Source: Anas platyrhynchos (lineage: Eukaryota; Chordata; Aves; Anseriformes; Anatidae). Taken from it: 64,000 nt of DNA. The notes below the pieces were generated by a model. The model saw only the letters and a list, made by a program, of their open reading frames with translations. It made no database searches and was not told the origin of the DNA. Positions 1 through 8,946 of the stretch are shown here, in pieces. Position numbers and translations under genes: made by a program. Location: positions 49,841,501 through 49,905,500 of the forward strand of contig NC_092588.1 of the NCBI RefSeq assembly GCF_047663525.1, written 5' to 3'. The number at the start of each line of letters is the position of its first letter. Position 1 is the stretch's first letter.

Positions 1-2072
1 AGAAGATGGAGCCACACTTCTCTCCAAGTCCCACCATGGTGGGAAAGGAAACAACAGAGACAAGTTGCAACACTGGAAATTCCCCTAGTTTTGAGAATTC
101 CCTTTTTGTTGTTTTGTTTTCTACCATGAGGGAGGTCAAACACCCATGGTGACTTCATCATTCAAGGCATTCAAGGCTCAGACAAATTACCCCAAGCAAG
201 GTGGTGCAGCTGTAAACCTGGTCTTGTCATGAGCAGGAGCTACTCTGGGACTTCCAGAGGTCCATCCCAAACCCCCTGATTCTGTGATCCTCACCTCTGG
301 GACTCACTTTATACTCTGCTGGTTCCTCAAGACCAGCGTCTTGCATTGAAACTATTTTGCTTAATTTCTCTCTCTCTGGCCGTCTCAGCCTCTGTTCATA
401 AAGATGTCTGCAACATGCTATCTTCTTGCTCCATCTCCTGGGGAAGTGTTAGTTCCTCAAACCGTTCCTACAGAGAGTACTGATTGCATTTTTGGTGTAG
501 CTATTACTTCTTAAATCTGTCCAGGTGCTGATTACAGCTGATAAAATGGCTGAGAGTGGTTTTCAACAGGACTTACAGTGCTGTCAAAACCAACATTTGG
601 GTGAGACTTTATTACTGATGAAATTCTTCAGAAGTCCTCAACCAAACCATATGCTGCAGCCTGCTCCCCTGAGGTTTTACAGATGTTCTTTCTGACTGTC
701 TTAGCATGCTTCTCCATGCCCTGAGTGAATATTGGCTGGGAGGGTAGGAGGTGAAAAGATGGAGGGGAAAAAATTATCTTTGGCATTCCATTTTTTTGTG
801 GCATTCCTGTCCCATAAAATTCTTTGTAGTTGCATGTTTTACCCTGGGTCAAATGAAATGTCTTCAGACCCCCGTGCTCTCTGGTCATCCCTCAGCAACA
901 GGTTGACCATGTAGGGCCATGTCACCATAAAGCAATCAGCCCTTCTAGAGCTGGGATAATCCTTGTCCAAATGTTTCAGTGAGGCATTAGACACAGCATT
1001 GCTGCAGGAAACACAGGGAGCCCTTCAGAACAGACCCTAAGTATTATGGAGGAAGTATAATTGTCTGGCCAGCACAATTGCATAGCTCATAAAGAACTGC
1101 CTACCTCTTAGCATCTTTAGCATCAGCAGTGCCTGTCAATAGCAAGATTTAAACTCTTTGGAGACATCTAAAAGCTAAACATCTACTGACTTAAATTCTA
1201 TAACAAAGGCGCATGCCCTAGAAGAGAATCGGGTTTTAGGAAACAGGTCTATGACATAATTCTTTAAGTTTTTTTTATTTTTACTTTTATATTTATTTAA
1301 AAAAAATAGAGCCACTCAAGTTCACCAAATGATCACAGAGGCCTCACCAGACACCATCCAGCACCTAATCAAGTGTTAGGATTATAAATACCATGTGTCC
1401 CAGCAGCAGTTGATCACCAGTCATCGATGGTTATGTTGTCTTTACAGCTTTGCACCACTGGGACAAAGAAATTGCACCAGGAAAGTGGTGATTTCATTGC
1501 ATAAGGCAAGTGCTGTACAGAAAATAATTAGTTTACAGAAAATGTGGGTTATGTGAGTCATGCAAATCACAAGCTTTTTGCTTTCTTTCTTCACTAACAT
1601 AAGGCAGAAGTGATCTCCAAGCTGCTGAACTATAAGAGGAGCAACAAGGTAAAATTACAAGCAGATCCTGGATAGGTGAATCTGCCTGGCTCTGTCTTGG
1701 AGACCAACACAGCCTCTCCAGGTTCCCAGAGAACAGCCTTTGTAATGGAACTTGCAAGAGACCTTGTAGGAAAGCAGATGGAAAATAGGGGGTGTGGATT
1801 GTATTTATGATTGCTAACTCTTTTGAAATAATGTAGATAGAAGAATTATATCTCATTTAGAGAGAGAAACGTGTTATTTATGAGTGGATTTCAACAAGCA
1901 GAAAAAAAAAATTCTGGAGATAGGCATTGCCCTATAAGAGGAACAAGCAAGCAGCAGGAAAAGGACATATTGCTGGGAGATGTCGTAATGTTTAATTAGA
2001 TCACAGAGATTACATAGAGATCATCCAGGTGAGCTGGAGCCCCCTGGGATTTCTAGGTGCTTAAAAATTTTT

Positions 2073-2078
<6 letters not shown>

Positions 2079-2105
<27 letters not shown>
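2079..2105. repeat. Poly(A) run, 27 bases
   Basis: An uninterrupted run of A. No LINE or retrogene body is recognisable on its 5' side, so I treat it as a simple homopolymer, not as the tail of a retrocopy. Confidence 0.85.
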
Positions 2106-2107
<2 letters not shown>

Positions 2108-5100
2108 CTGCAATTGAGAGACAGAAGACCAGATCTCCTTTTCAGCCAAGCATTTTTCCAGGGAGTTGCCCATTCTCCTGTCTTATTTAACTCTGACTTA
2201 ACTTCCAGAGCCAGCCAATTTGTATAGTTGGGTTTCTCTCTGCTCACCACTAGCCAACACTTCACTAATTTGCAGCTGCCATGCTCCAAGTAAGATAAAC
2301 CAGTTCAGTAAGACTTATGTGTATGTGAAATATTAGAGCTATTCCTATCTGAAGCCAACTGAACAGGTCACCCCATTGCCTATATGAGGCGGCTGGCAGC
2401 ATTTTTTAATGAAAACAGAAGGAAAGTGATTGAAGCACCAGCCAGACCCTTCTCTGAAATGTACAGATCAGTGAGAGCACTGGGCAAATGCAAGTGGAAG
2501 GCAAAGAAAGGTTGGAGGCCTGGTATCCGCTAGGATCAGATAGCAATGGCACAAGCCAGTATTTGAAAGGCACGTAGATTTAGAGATTTGGCTTTTGACA
2601 AGCTCTTTACAAGCTCATCTGAAGAAGTCACGTTGTACAGCCCTGTAAAATATAATTTCAGTATCAGACCATGAACTCCTACTTCTTGGATCCCTCTCCT
2701 CAATCCTGTATAGCTGTGACCTCAGGTTTGCACGTTCCAGCAGCTGTTATATTTTCTTTAGCATTCAGCCTTCTTCAGCTTTCATCACAACGACCTCTAA
2801 TCTCTTTCAGAGCTGATCTGGCAAGAAATCCACATTGAAAAACTGTATGCAACAGCTCCCTAAAGTCTGCAGGTCTTACGAGCTTGGAGGATTTCCAGCC
2901 CTCTCCCAGGGACTCCCCACTTCACACTCAAAATCTCAGACAATTGGGCTGACATTAAATACAATTTATCTTCCCAGTTCCTCAGGGGCTGCAATGAAAA
3001 GGGGGAAAAATACATATAGTTTTAGGTATATGAATAATCATACAACATAGAAAGAAAAGCTTTGGGTGACAAGTGGAATTTGCAGCTGCCAGGGCAGGGT
3101 AGCAGATCACAGCTCAGCTGCGCCCATAAGCTTTAAGATGTCCCATTCAGCTTCTCATCCCCGACAAGAGGGTCCAAACCACGCCCAGTGCTCTTGGCTA
3201 CACACAAGAGGGAAAAATCCACTAGTGTAGTGGCAGGTCTGGCTCTGTGCTGTCATCTGCTTGCTGGCCTAGATGCTCAAGCCAGACCAATGCCTGCACC
3301 CAGTGTGCAGGGCATAACAGGTACAGCTAGCTTGGTAAGTAAGTATGGGAGGAAGATTTAAGGGGTGAAAGAGATGACTGTGGGGAAAGAGGGTGATCTT
3401 GTCACAATGAAGGTTTGTCTGCACCTCCTGGACAATTCTAGGAAAAGAATAAACTAAACCAAAGGGAATAAAAAACTGGAAGCTCTATTTGTAAGTATGT
3501 GAAGATAACCTTACCTTAGAGAGGTAAAGCACAATAAATTTGTGGTAGAAACTTTGTTCTCTAGAAACTGGGGGTGGGCTCGCAATGTACACCTAAGTCT
3601 TATTTCTGAGGGAAAAAGTGTTAAGAATGGACTTAATTAAGAGAGGCAATAATATGTTAGCCTTCAGCAGTGAAACCCCCCTCCAAACAGTCTTATTTGT
3701 AGCTATGCTTGAAACCATGTAGTCTCTCCTATTAGATATTGCATGTAGCCACCAGGCAAGAATACAGAGATGCACACTGGCATCCTGCATCATGTCTGTG
3801 TGACACTGCACAAAGAAGTGCTGTGTATGGTAATATAGTGCTTATATTTGTATATATTACATATGTTCATACGAATTGCTTATATATTGTGTACGTATTT
3901 GTTATATTGGCAGGTTTATAGTATGGCTTCTTTCAGCAGATGCCAAGCTTTAATTATTTTGTGATTTCAAAAAGCAATCTCTGATGTTTCCTCCAGGAAG
4001 ACTGCTTAGGGACTATTTAGAAATATAGCAGATGGGATGAGTTTACATCATAGCTGGTCTCTTCTCTTAGGAGAACCCCAAACACAAGTATTTTGGAGCA
4101 GTACCCTTAGTGGCTCACGCTGACAGTTCAAGAATTTAGCAAGCACTCAGACCTACCCAGACCAGGAAAGTGATCCAGGTAAAGGCTGATAGATGCCCAT
4201 CTTTCTCACTTTTTCCAAAAGTGTCAGATCTCACAGAGACACACACATTGCTCATTCTTCACATGAGAGGTTTGGTCTCCAGAGCCAACTACGTGAGCCT
4301 GCATAGACCCATCCCTACCTGCAGCCCCAGCCCCGCAGCTCTGATGGCCACAACAAAATAACAAGGACAAACACCATGGCTGGCTTTTTAGATGGCCTTG
4401 TGCTTGACAGGAGGCACTACAGCTACAAGAAAGGGTTTGGTTGCTGAATAAAGCAATATGACACTTATATTTTAGAAAGTCTTCATCAGCAGGGCAACAA
4501 AGCCAGCCTGTGCAGCAGGGAGAGACTGGGGAACAGCTCACAACTGATGGGCTGCGAGTCTGGCTTCATGAGCCTGGTGGCTGTGCTCAGCCTAAGATGA
4601 GAGACGGCTTGGTTGCAAGCATCACTGCAAATGAGAACTTGAGAGTGCTATCATTCTCTTGCATTACTTCATAAGCAAGACTGCTGTTAACACTTCTTCC
4701 CTCAGAGGTAAAAAAAAAAAAAAAAAAATACAATAAAAACCAGTGTTATTTCTTTAAATGAATGCAGAACTACTAACCACATCCAGACAGTAACAACGTG
4801 CAAATCGAAATGATACTGAAATGCAGGAATTTGTCATCCAACATCAATTCATACAGGAACCTTAGCTTTTAATTTCTACACTAAAGGGCATTAATGACCA
4901 ATATCATCAGGTTTAAAAGCCTAAAACAAGCAATTAAAAAAAAAAAAAAAAAAGTCTCAAATAACATAATCCAGTTACTTTGGAGGAAAAAAAAAAAGTA
5001 CATCAATCTGTCTTCCTATATAAAATTTATATCTCTGTGCACTGTTGCACTCTAGGAGAGATGACTGCATAGTCCTGAAGACATTGCTGCAATGAGTGGA

Positions 5101-5327
5101 AAGGTCTTCTTCCATTTCAAGATACATTAATATTAGCACATTCTGCTATTATTAATAGGGTGGTACAGGAATCTTGTGTTAAAAAAGATGGCATTAACAT
5201 TAAAAACATTCAGTACGTGAAAAATTAATTTCCACCTTCATCCTGTACTCATCTACTCCATAGTCTTATTTAACTTTGGTAAGGACTCCAGCAGCTTGGG
5301 AATGAGAGCTCTATCTTTTAAAATAAA

Positions 5328-5346
5328 TCATCATCATCATCATCAT
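5328..5346. repeat. (ATC)n microsatellite
   Basis: Six consecutive ATC units directly followed by ATAATG. Short simple repeat. Confidence 0.85.
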
Positions 5347-5809
5347 AATGCCACAGCCCCATGCATAAAAGATGCTGAGCATCCCGGATAAGAAAGAAGT
5401 AAATGAAATACTGCTGACAGCAGTCTGAATAGAGGCAGCTTCACATACCTTGTGTAATCCCTAATGTGACTAAGATTTAAGATGATTTGTGAACATCCAC
5501 ATCAATGCTTAACTGCAAACTGTAGCACCAGTTGCATGAATAAACTGTCATGCAACTGAATCTTCAAAGTTTTTGAAAGGATTTCCTCCCACCTCAAAGC
5601 AATTCTCCAGACATTATATGGCCATTAAATACTTCTAGATCAAAATTTTTCTGAGTGTTGCTAAGTGCAAAGGCATCACAAAGCTCTCTTGGGATTCCCC
5701 TTTGCAGTAACATTTAAATAGGTATTTTTCCTGTCACTGGTATGTCTACAGCATTAGCATTGTCATCTGGATTTGGAGTGCGGGACTGAGGGCAATTTCA
5801 CAAGGACTT

Positions 5810-5880
5810 TCATAGAATCACAGAAAGATTTAGGTTGGAAGAGACCTTAAAGAGCACCTAATTCCAACCTCCCAGCTCTC
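5810..5880 (-). mobile_element. CR1 LINE 3'-end fragment
   Basis: The plus strand reads CATAGAATCACAG, then GGTTGGAAGAGACC and TTCCAACCTCCC, which is the reverse complement of the well-known CR1 3' end with its ATTCTGTG-type tail. The element is therefore sense on the minus strand. Only about 70 bases remain, so it is a 5'-truncated, dead copy. Confidence 0.75.
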
Positions 5881-5883
5881 GGT

Positions 5884-5918
5884 ACAGTCTAGACCATTAG
5901 TATGATGGTCTAGACTGT
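5884..5918. repeat. Perfect inverted repeat, 14-bp arms
   Basis: Left arm ACAGTCTAGACCAT (5884-5897), loop TAGTATG, right arm ATGGTCTAGACTGT (5905-5918). The arms are perfectly complementary. It lies right beside the CR1 fragment and about 275 bases left of the provirus. It may be a template-switch product or a small hairpin; no function is implied. Confidence 0.85.
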
Positions 5919-6193
5919 CTTATTAAACTGATTAGCATCATGGAGAGGTTCTGTAGCACATGAACTAAACCTATTTTGTATGAAATTAATGCAGTGAGTG
6001 CAATGCAGGTGTACATTTAATGTGCTACAACCACTTAAAGGCATTCAGTCCATGTGACCAGATTTCTTTTGCCTTCAGCCCTTTTCCATCTGGGGAGGAG
6101 GTGTGACATAGCCAAGCATGGAGAAGTACAGAAGATCCTCAGGACCAGCCTACAACTAGGTACTGTAGGACTCCCAAACCACACACAATGTCT

Positions 6194-6198
6194 ACGAT
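6194..6198. repeat. Target-site duplication, left copy (ACGAT)
   Basis: ACGAT immediately before the TG that starts the 5' LTR. The same five bases follow the CA that ends the 3' LTR at 13152-13156. A 5-bp duplication fits retroviral integrase and shows that both ends of the insertion are original. Confidence 0.93.
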
Positions 6199-6406
6199 TG
6201 TATTGGGTCTGGCTGGAATGTTAACTTTCCCAGCAGCAGCCCATACAGTGCCGTACTCTGCAGTTGTAGCTGGAACAGCAGTGGTATCACACCAGTGTTG
6301 TGTCTGCTGCTGAGCAGCAGTGGCACAGTATTAGGCCTTTCTCTAACCCTCTTAGGGGGTGGGCAAAAGGTGAGGAGAGAAACATCACTAGGGCAGCTGG
6401 CCTAAA

Positions 6407-6457
6407 CCAATCAAAGGGATATTCCATACCATGTGATGTCACACTCAGCAATAAAAG
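6407..6457 (+). promoter_or_regulatory. LTR promoter core: CCAAT, CRE-like, TATA-like
   Basis: CCAAT at 6407-6411, TGATGTCA (one change from the CRE/ATF octamer TGACGTCA) at 6434-6441 and AATAAAAG at 6450-6457, in normal promoter spacing. The same set is present in the 3' LTR (6660-6710 plus 6000). The minus-strand solo LTR at 49376-49874 keeps a perfect TGACGTCA at the matching place, which supports the CRE reading. Confidence 0.6.
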
Positions 6458-6772
6458 GTGGAAACAGGAAGAAGAGGGGAGGGGTGGGCTCTCCTTTGGA
6501 AGACGTCGGTCCTCCTCTCGAACACCGGCTGCGTGCGTTGAGGCCTTGCTTCAAGGACGTGGTCAATCATCGCTCATTTGTGGGAAGTAGAGAGTAATTT
6601 CTTTCCTCTGCACTTCCATATAGCCTTCATTTATTTTGTTTGTTTGTTTTCCTCCCTTCTTTTTATTTTCCTTTTTTTCCCTCCCTTTCCCCTTTCCCTT
6701 TTTTATTTTCCCCTTAGTTAAATTGTTAGTTCATGGTAGTCTTTATTTAATTATTATAATTATTTCCCTTTA

Positions 6773-6778
6773 ATTAAA
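6773..6778 (+). terminator. ATTAAA polyadenylation signal in the LTR
   Basis: ATTAAA followed about 20 bases later by CAACCCGTGAG and then a GT/T-rich stretch (GTTGTTCTTTG), the layout of a cleavage site with its downstream element. Functional in the 3' LTR copy at 13026-13031. The only AATAAA in the LTR overlaps the TATA-like box, so ATTAAA is the better candidate. Confidence 0.5.
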
Positions 6779-6819
6779 CTATCCTTATCTCAACCCGTGA
6801 GTTGTTCTTTGCTTTACTT

Positions 6820-6848
6820 CTCCCCCTCCTCATCTAAAGGAGGGGGAG
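6820..6848 (+). repeat. Perfect 10-bp hairpin in LTR U5
   Basis: Arms CTCCCCCTCC (6820-6829) and GGAGGGGGAG (6839-6848) around the loop TCATCTAAA. The same hairpin is at 13073-13101 in the 3' LTR. Related but different hairpins occupy the same place, after the ACCCGTGAG-type motif, in the LTRs at 45 kb and 49 kb. Confidence 0.85.
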
Positions 6849-6906
6849 TGAGAGAGCGGTTGTGGGGTTTAGCTGCCCAGTACGGTAAAACCACCACAGT
6901 CCTTTT

Positions 6907-6924
6907 TGGCGCCCAACGTGGGGC
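6907..6924 (+). promoter_or_regulatory. Primer binding site, tRNA-Lys type
   Basis: TGGCGCCCAACGTGGGGC, eight bases after the LTR end. This is the sequence known as complementary to the 3' end of tRNA-Lys1,2, used by spumaviruses and Mason-Pfizer-type viruses. It primes minus-strand DNA synthesis. ERV-L was named for a leucine primer, so a lysine site is worth noting. Confidence 0.85.
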
Positions 6925-6992
6925 TCGAAGGGTTGAGATAACAATAGAATTGATTAAACGCATATAACTAACACGCTTGCTTGCTAGTAACC

Positions 6993-8918
6993 ATGTACAT
7001 TGCCCTGTTAATAATAATAGCTTTGTTCCTATGTCATGCAATCCGTGTCATATTCTCCTTTCTCCTATATATCCGATCCGACAAAGTGCTACAATCTGTG
7101 TTCACTTTTTTTAATTCGCTGTGCTGCCAAGCACTGACCTTGGTTTTAATCTGGAATTCAGGCTCTGCACTGTTATCATTTGGGTCCCATGGAAACTATC
7201 TTTCAGAGAATATTCAGAACTACACTGCCTTCCTTTTCTCATCTGGACACCAGTTTATTAATAATATTAAGAATGGTACCTTTCCCTCCTTTCATAGTGG
7301 GCTAATTACAACCGTTTGGGAGTATTTTGAAGATCCATCTGTAACCCATGTATTGCTATTTCTAATTCTGAACAACCAGTTTCATTTTCTCTCTAAGATT
7401 AGTCGATTGTTTAGAAAACTTACTTGGGAATCTGTCCCGAAACAGTCTTGTGGTGAGTGGCTAGGTGTGTGGGATGATGTTAGCAGATACCTGTCACGAG
7501 TGTCTCCTCCAATAGTTTTGAACTTCACCCCTGAGCAAGTGCTAAATCCTAAAAAATTAGTAGAATGTTTGAGAGTTGTATGTCCTGACCCTGATAATGC
7601 CGGAGAACGACAGCTTGCAGCATTGTGCTGGGTCCTGGCTTATTCCTATCAAACACTGTTTAACATCATCCAGCAACTTGAAGAGAGGGAGGAAGTCTCT
7701 GAATCTGATGACCAAGTAACACACGATGTGGCTGACCCAAAAGACCAACCAACTATGGTATCAGTCGCCCCCATAGTCAAGTCAAAAAAATGGAAACGGA
7801 GGTCAGCTCGTTTAGTAAGGGAAGAAGGCTCTCCTAAGGAGGAGGAAGAAGGGGAAATGGCAGGCACCTCTAAAGCAGGGCCATCACAAAAACAGCAGGA
7901 AGACGAGACAGAAATCATAAAGGAATCAGAAATCACTCGATCCTTATCCCTGAGTGAGATGCGAGAAATACGAAAGGATTATGGTCGACGCCCAGGTGAA
8001 CACATCCTCACTTGGCTGCTTCGATGCTGGGATGCTGGGGCCAATAGCCTACAATTAGAAGGCAATGAAGCCAAGCAGCTGGGATCCCTCTCTAGAGAAA
8101 GGGTAATCGACAAAGTAATCGGGAGAGGAGCACAGGCCCTCAGCCTCTGGAGACGACTCCTGGTGGCTGTGAGAGAAAGATATCCCCATAAGGAAGATAT
8201 TGTATATCAAATAGGCAAGTGGACCACTATAGATAAAGGTCTCCAGCATCTGCGGGAATTAGCTGTGCGGGAGATGATTTATAGTGATTTGGACAATGCC
8301 CAGACACCTCAAGACCCCGATGAAGTCCAGTGCACAACATCCATGTGGCGTAGATTTGTGCGGAGTGCACCACCAGCACATGCCAGTACCCTGGCATCAA
8401 TTAACTGGGATGAGGGGATGGGACCAACATTGTATGATATGTCCTGCCAGCTTCAAAAATATGAAGACAATCTCTCTGCTCCGCTACAGTCCAGTGTCTC
8501 AGCTGTGGAGAAACTGTCTAAAGGACTTGACAAGCTCGTGGAACGAGTGGAACGAGTATATTCCCCCTCATTTAGACAGAGTGATACTTCAGCCACTAAG
8601 AATCAGCATTCGCGCGCTCAAGAGAGAGAGTACCCAAGACGTACACCACGTGGCACCTTGTGGTTTTTTCTGCGTGACCATGGGGAAGATATGAGGAAAT
8701 GGGATGGTGTACCTACTTCAACCCTAGCTGCTCGGGTACGTGAACTGAAAGGAAATACAGCAGCAAGAAGAGGGGTTCCTAAGAGAAATGCTGCTCCAGT
8801 TTCCATGGGGCAGTACCCCAGAGGCAGTAGAAGAGCTGATGTTATTCTTGACCCTGATGAAGAGACCTCTACCTCTCATTTGCAAGAATTAAGTGGCAGA
8901 CGCTCCAGCCAGGACTAG
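6993..8918 (+). CDS. gag: Gag polyprotein of the ERV-L-like provirus, open
   Basis: Structural polyprotein, 641 aa from the ATG at 6993. That ATG (context ACC ATG T) is chosen because an in-frame TAA lies at 6969-6971 and there is no other in-frame ATG between. Residues 2-28 are strongly hydrophobic, with more hydrophobic stretches near 43-62 and 119-127, and N-X-T sequons lie at N76, N94 and N177. That is unusual for Gag, which normally starts with a myristoylated matrix domain. Residues about 240-320 are charged and low in complexity. A capsid-like region follows from about residue 329 (YGRRPGEHILTWLLRCWD), resembling ERV-L Gag. The C-terminal part is basic and has no CCHC zinc knuckle, as in spumavirus Gag. 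The frame ends at TAG 8916-8918 and continues open in the same frame into pro-pol. The leader from primer site to ATG is only 68 bases. Confidence 0.88.
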   Translation: MYIALLIIIALFLCHAIRVIFSFLLYIRSDKVLQSVFTFFNSLCCQALTLVLIWNSGSALLSFGSHGNYLSENIQNYTAFLFSSGHQFINNIKNGTFPSFHSGLITTVWEYFEDPSVTHVLLFLILNNQFHFLSKISRLFRKLTWESVPKQSCGEWLGVWDDVSRYLSRVSPPIVLNFTPEQVLNPKKLVECLRVVCPDPDNAGERQLAALCWVLAYSYQTLFNIIQQLEEREEVSESDDQVTHDVADPKDQPTMVSVAPIVKSKKWKRRSARLVREEGSPKEEEEGEMAGTSKAGPSQKQQEDETEIIKESEITRSLSLSEMREIRKDYGRRPGEHILTWLLRCWDAGANSLQLEGNEAKQLGSLSRERVIDKVIGRGAQALSLWRRLLVAVRERYPHKEDIVYQIGKWTTIDKGLQHLRELAVREMIYSDLDNAQTPQDPDEVQCTTSMWRRFVRSAPPAHASTLASINWDEGMGPTLYDMSCQLQKYEDNLSAPLQSSVSAVEKLSKGLDKLVERVERVYSPSFRQSDTSATKNQHSRAQEREYPRRTPRGTLWFFLRDHGEDMRKWDGVPTSTLAARVRELKGNTAARRGVPKRNAAPVSMGQYPRGSRRADVILDPDEETSTSHLQELSGRRSSQD

Positions 8919-8946
8919 AGGGGCCCTGCCTCTGGCCAGGTAGAGG
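8913..8946 (+). promoter_or_regulatory. Candidate UAG readthrough signal with H-type pseudoknot
   Basis: GAC UAG at 8913-8918 ends gag, and the same frame is open for 3.2 kb after it. Three bases downstream, GGCC (8922-8925) can pair with GGCC (8934-8937), and CCTCT (8929-8933) in the loop between can pair with AGAGG (8942-8946). That is the topology of an H-type pseudoknot. Gammaretroviruses read through UAG with a pseudoknot placed eight bases downstream, so the spacing here is shorter. The pairing was found by eye and was not folded. Confidence 0.5.

Larger units (their letters stand above)
1..5809. other. Intergenic DNA, no gene seen
   Basis: I find no convincing exon, RNA gene or full repeat here. 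Short open frames are scattered on both strands and none resembles a known protein. The stretch holds a 27-base A run (2079-2105), shorter A runs near 4710, 4935 and 4986, and an ATC microsatellite (5328-5346). Confidence 0.6.
6199..6898 (+). repeat. 5' LTR of the provirus (700 bp)
   Basis: Begins TGTATTGGG and ends CCACCACA. Within it are a CCAAT box (6407-6411), a CRE-like TGATGTCA (6434-6441), an AATAAAAG TATA-like element (6450-6457), a T/C-rich stretch (6640-6720), an ATTAAA polyadenylation signal (6773-6778) and a C-rich/G-rich hairpin (6820-6848). If transcription starts near 6480 and RNA is cut near 6795, U3 is about 280, R about 315 and U5 about 105 bases; these borders are inferred. 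Confidence 0.95.

Noticed and set aside
6300-6590. 96-codon open frame in the 5' LTR, repeated at 12553-12843 in the 3' LTR
   Set aside because: It starts with GTG and has no ATG anywhere, its composition follows the LTR's regulatory sequence, and its repetition only reflects LTR identity. No resemblance to known LTR-coded proteins.
8284-8694. 136-codon frame overlapping gag in another frame
   Set aside because: It lies wholly inside gag and shows no family resemblance; best explained as an out-of-frame shadow.
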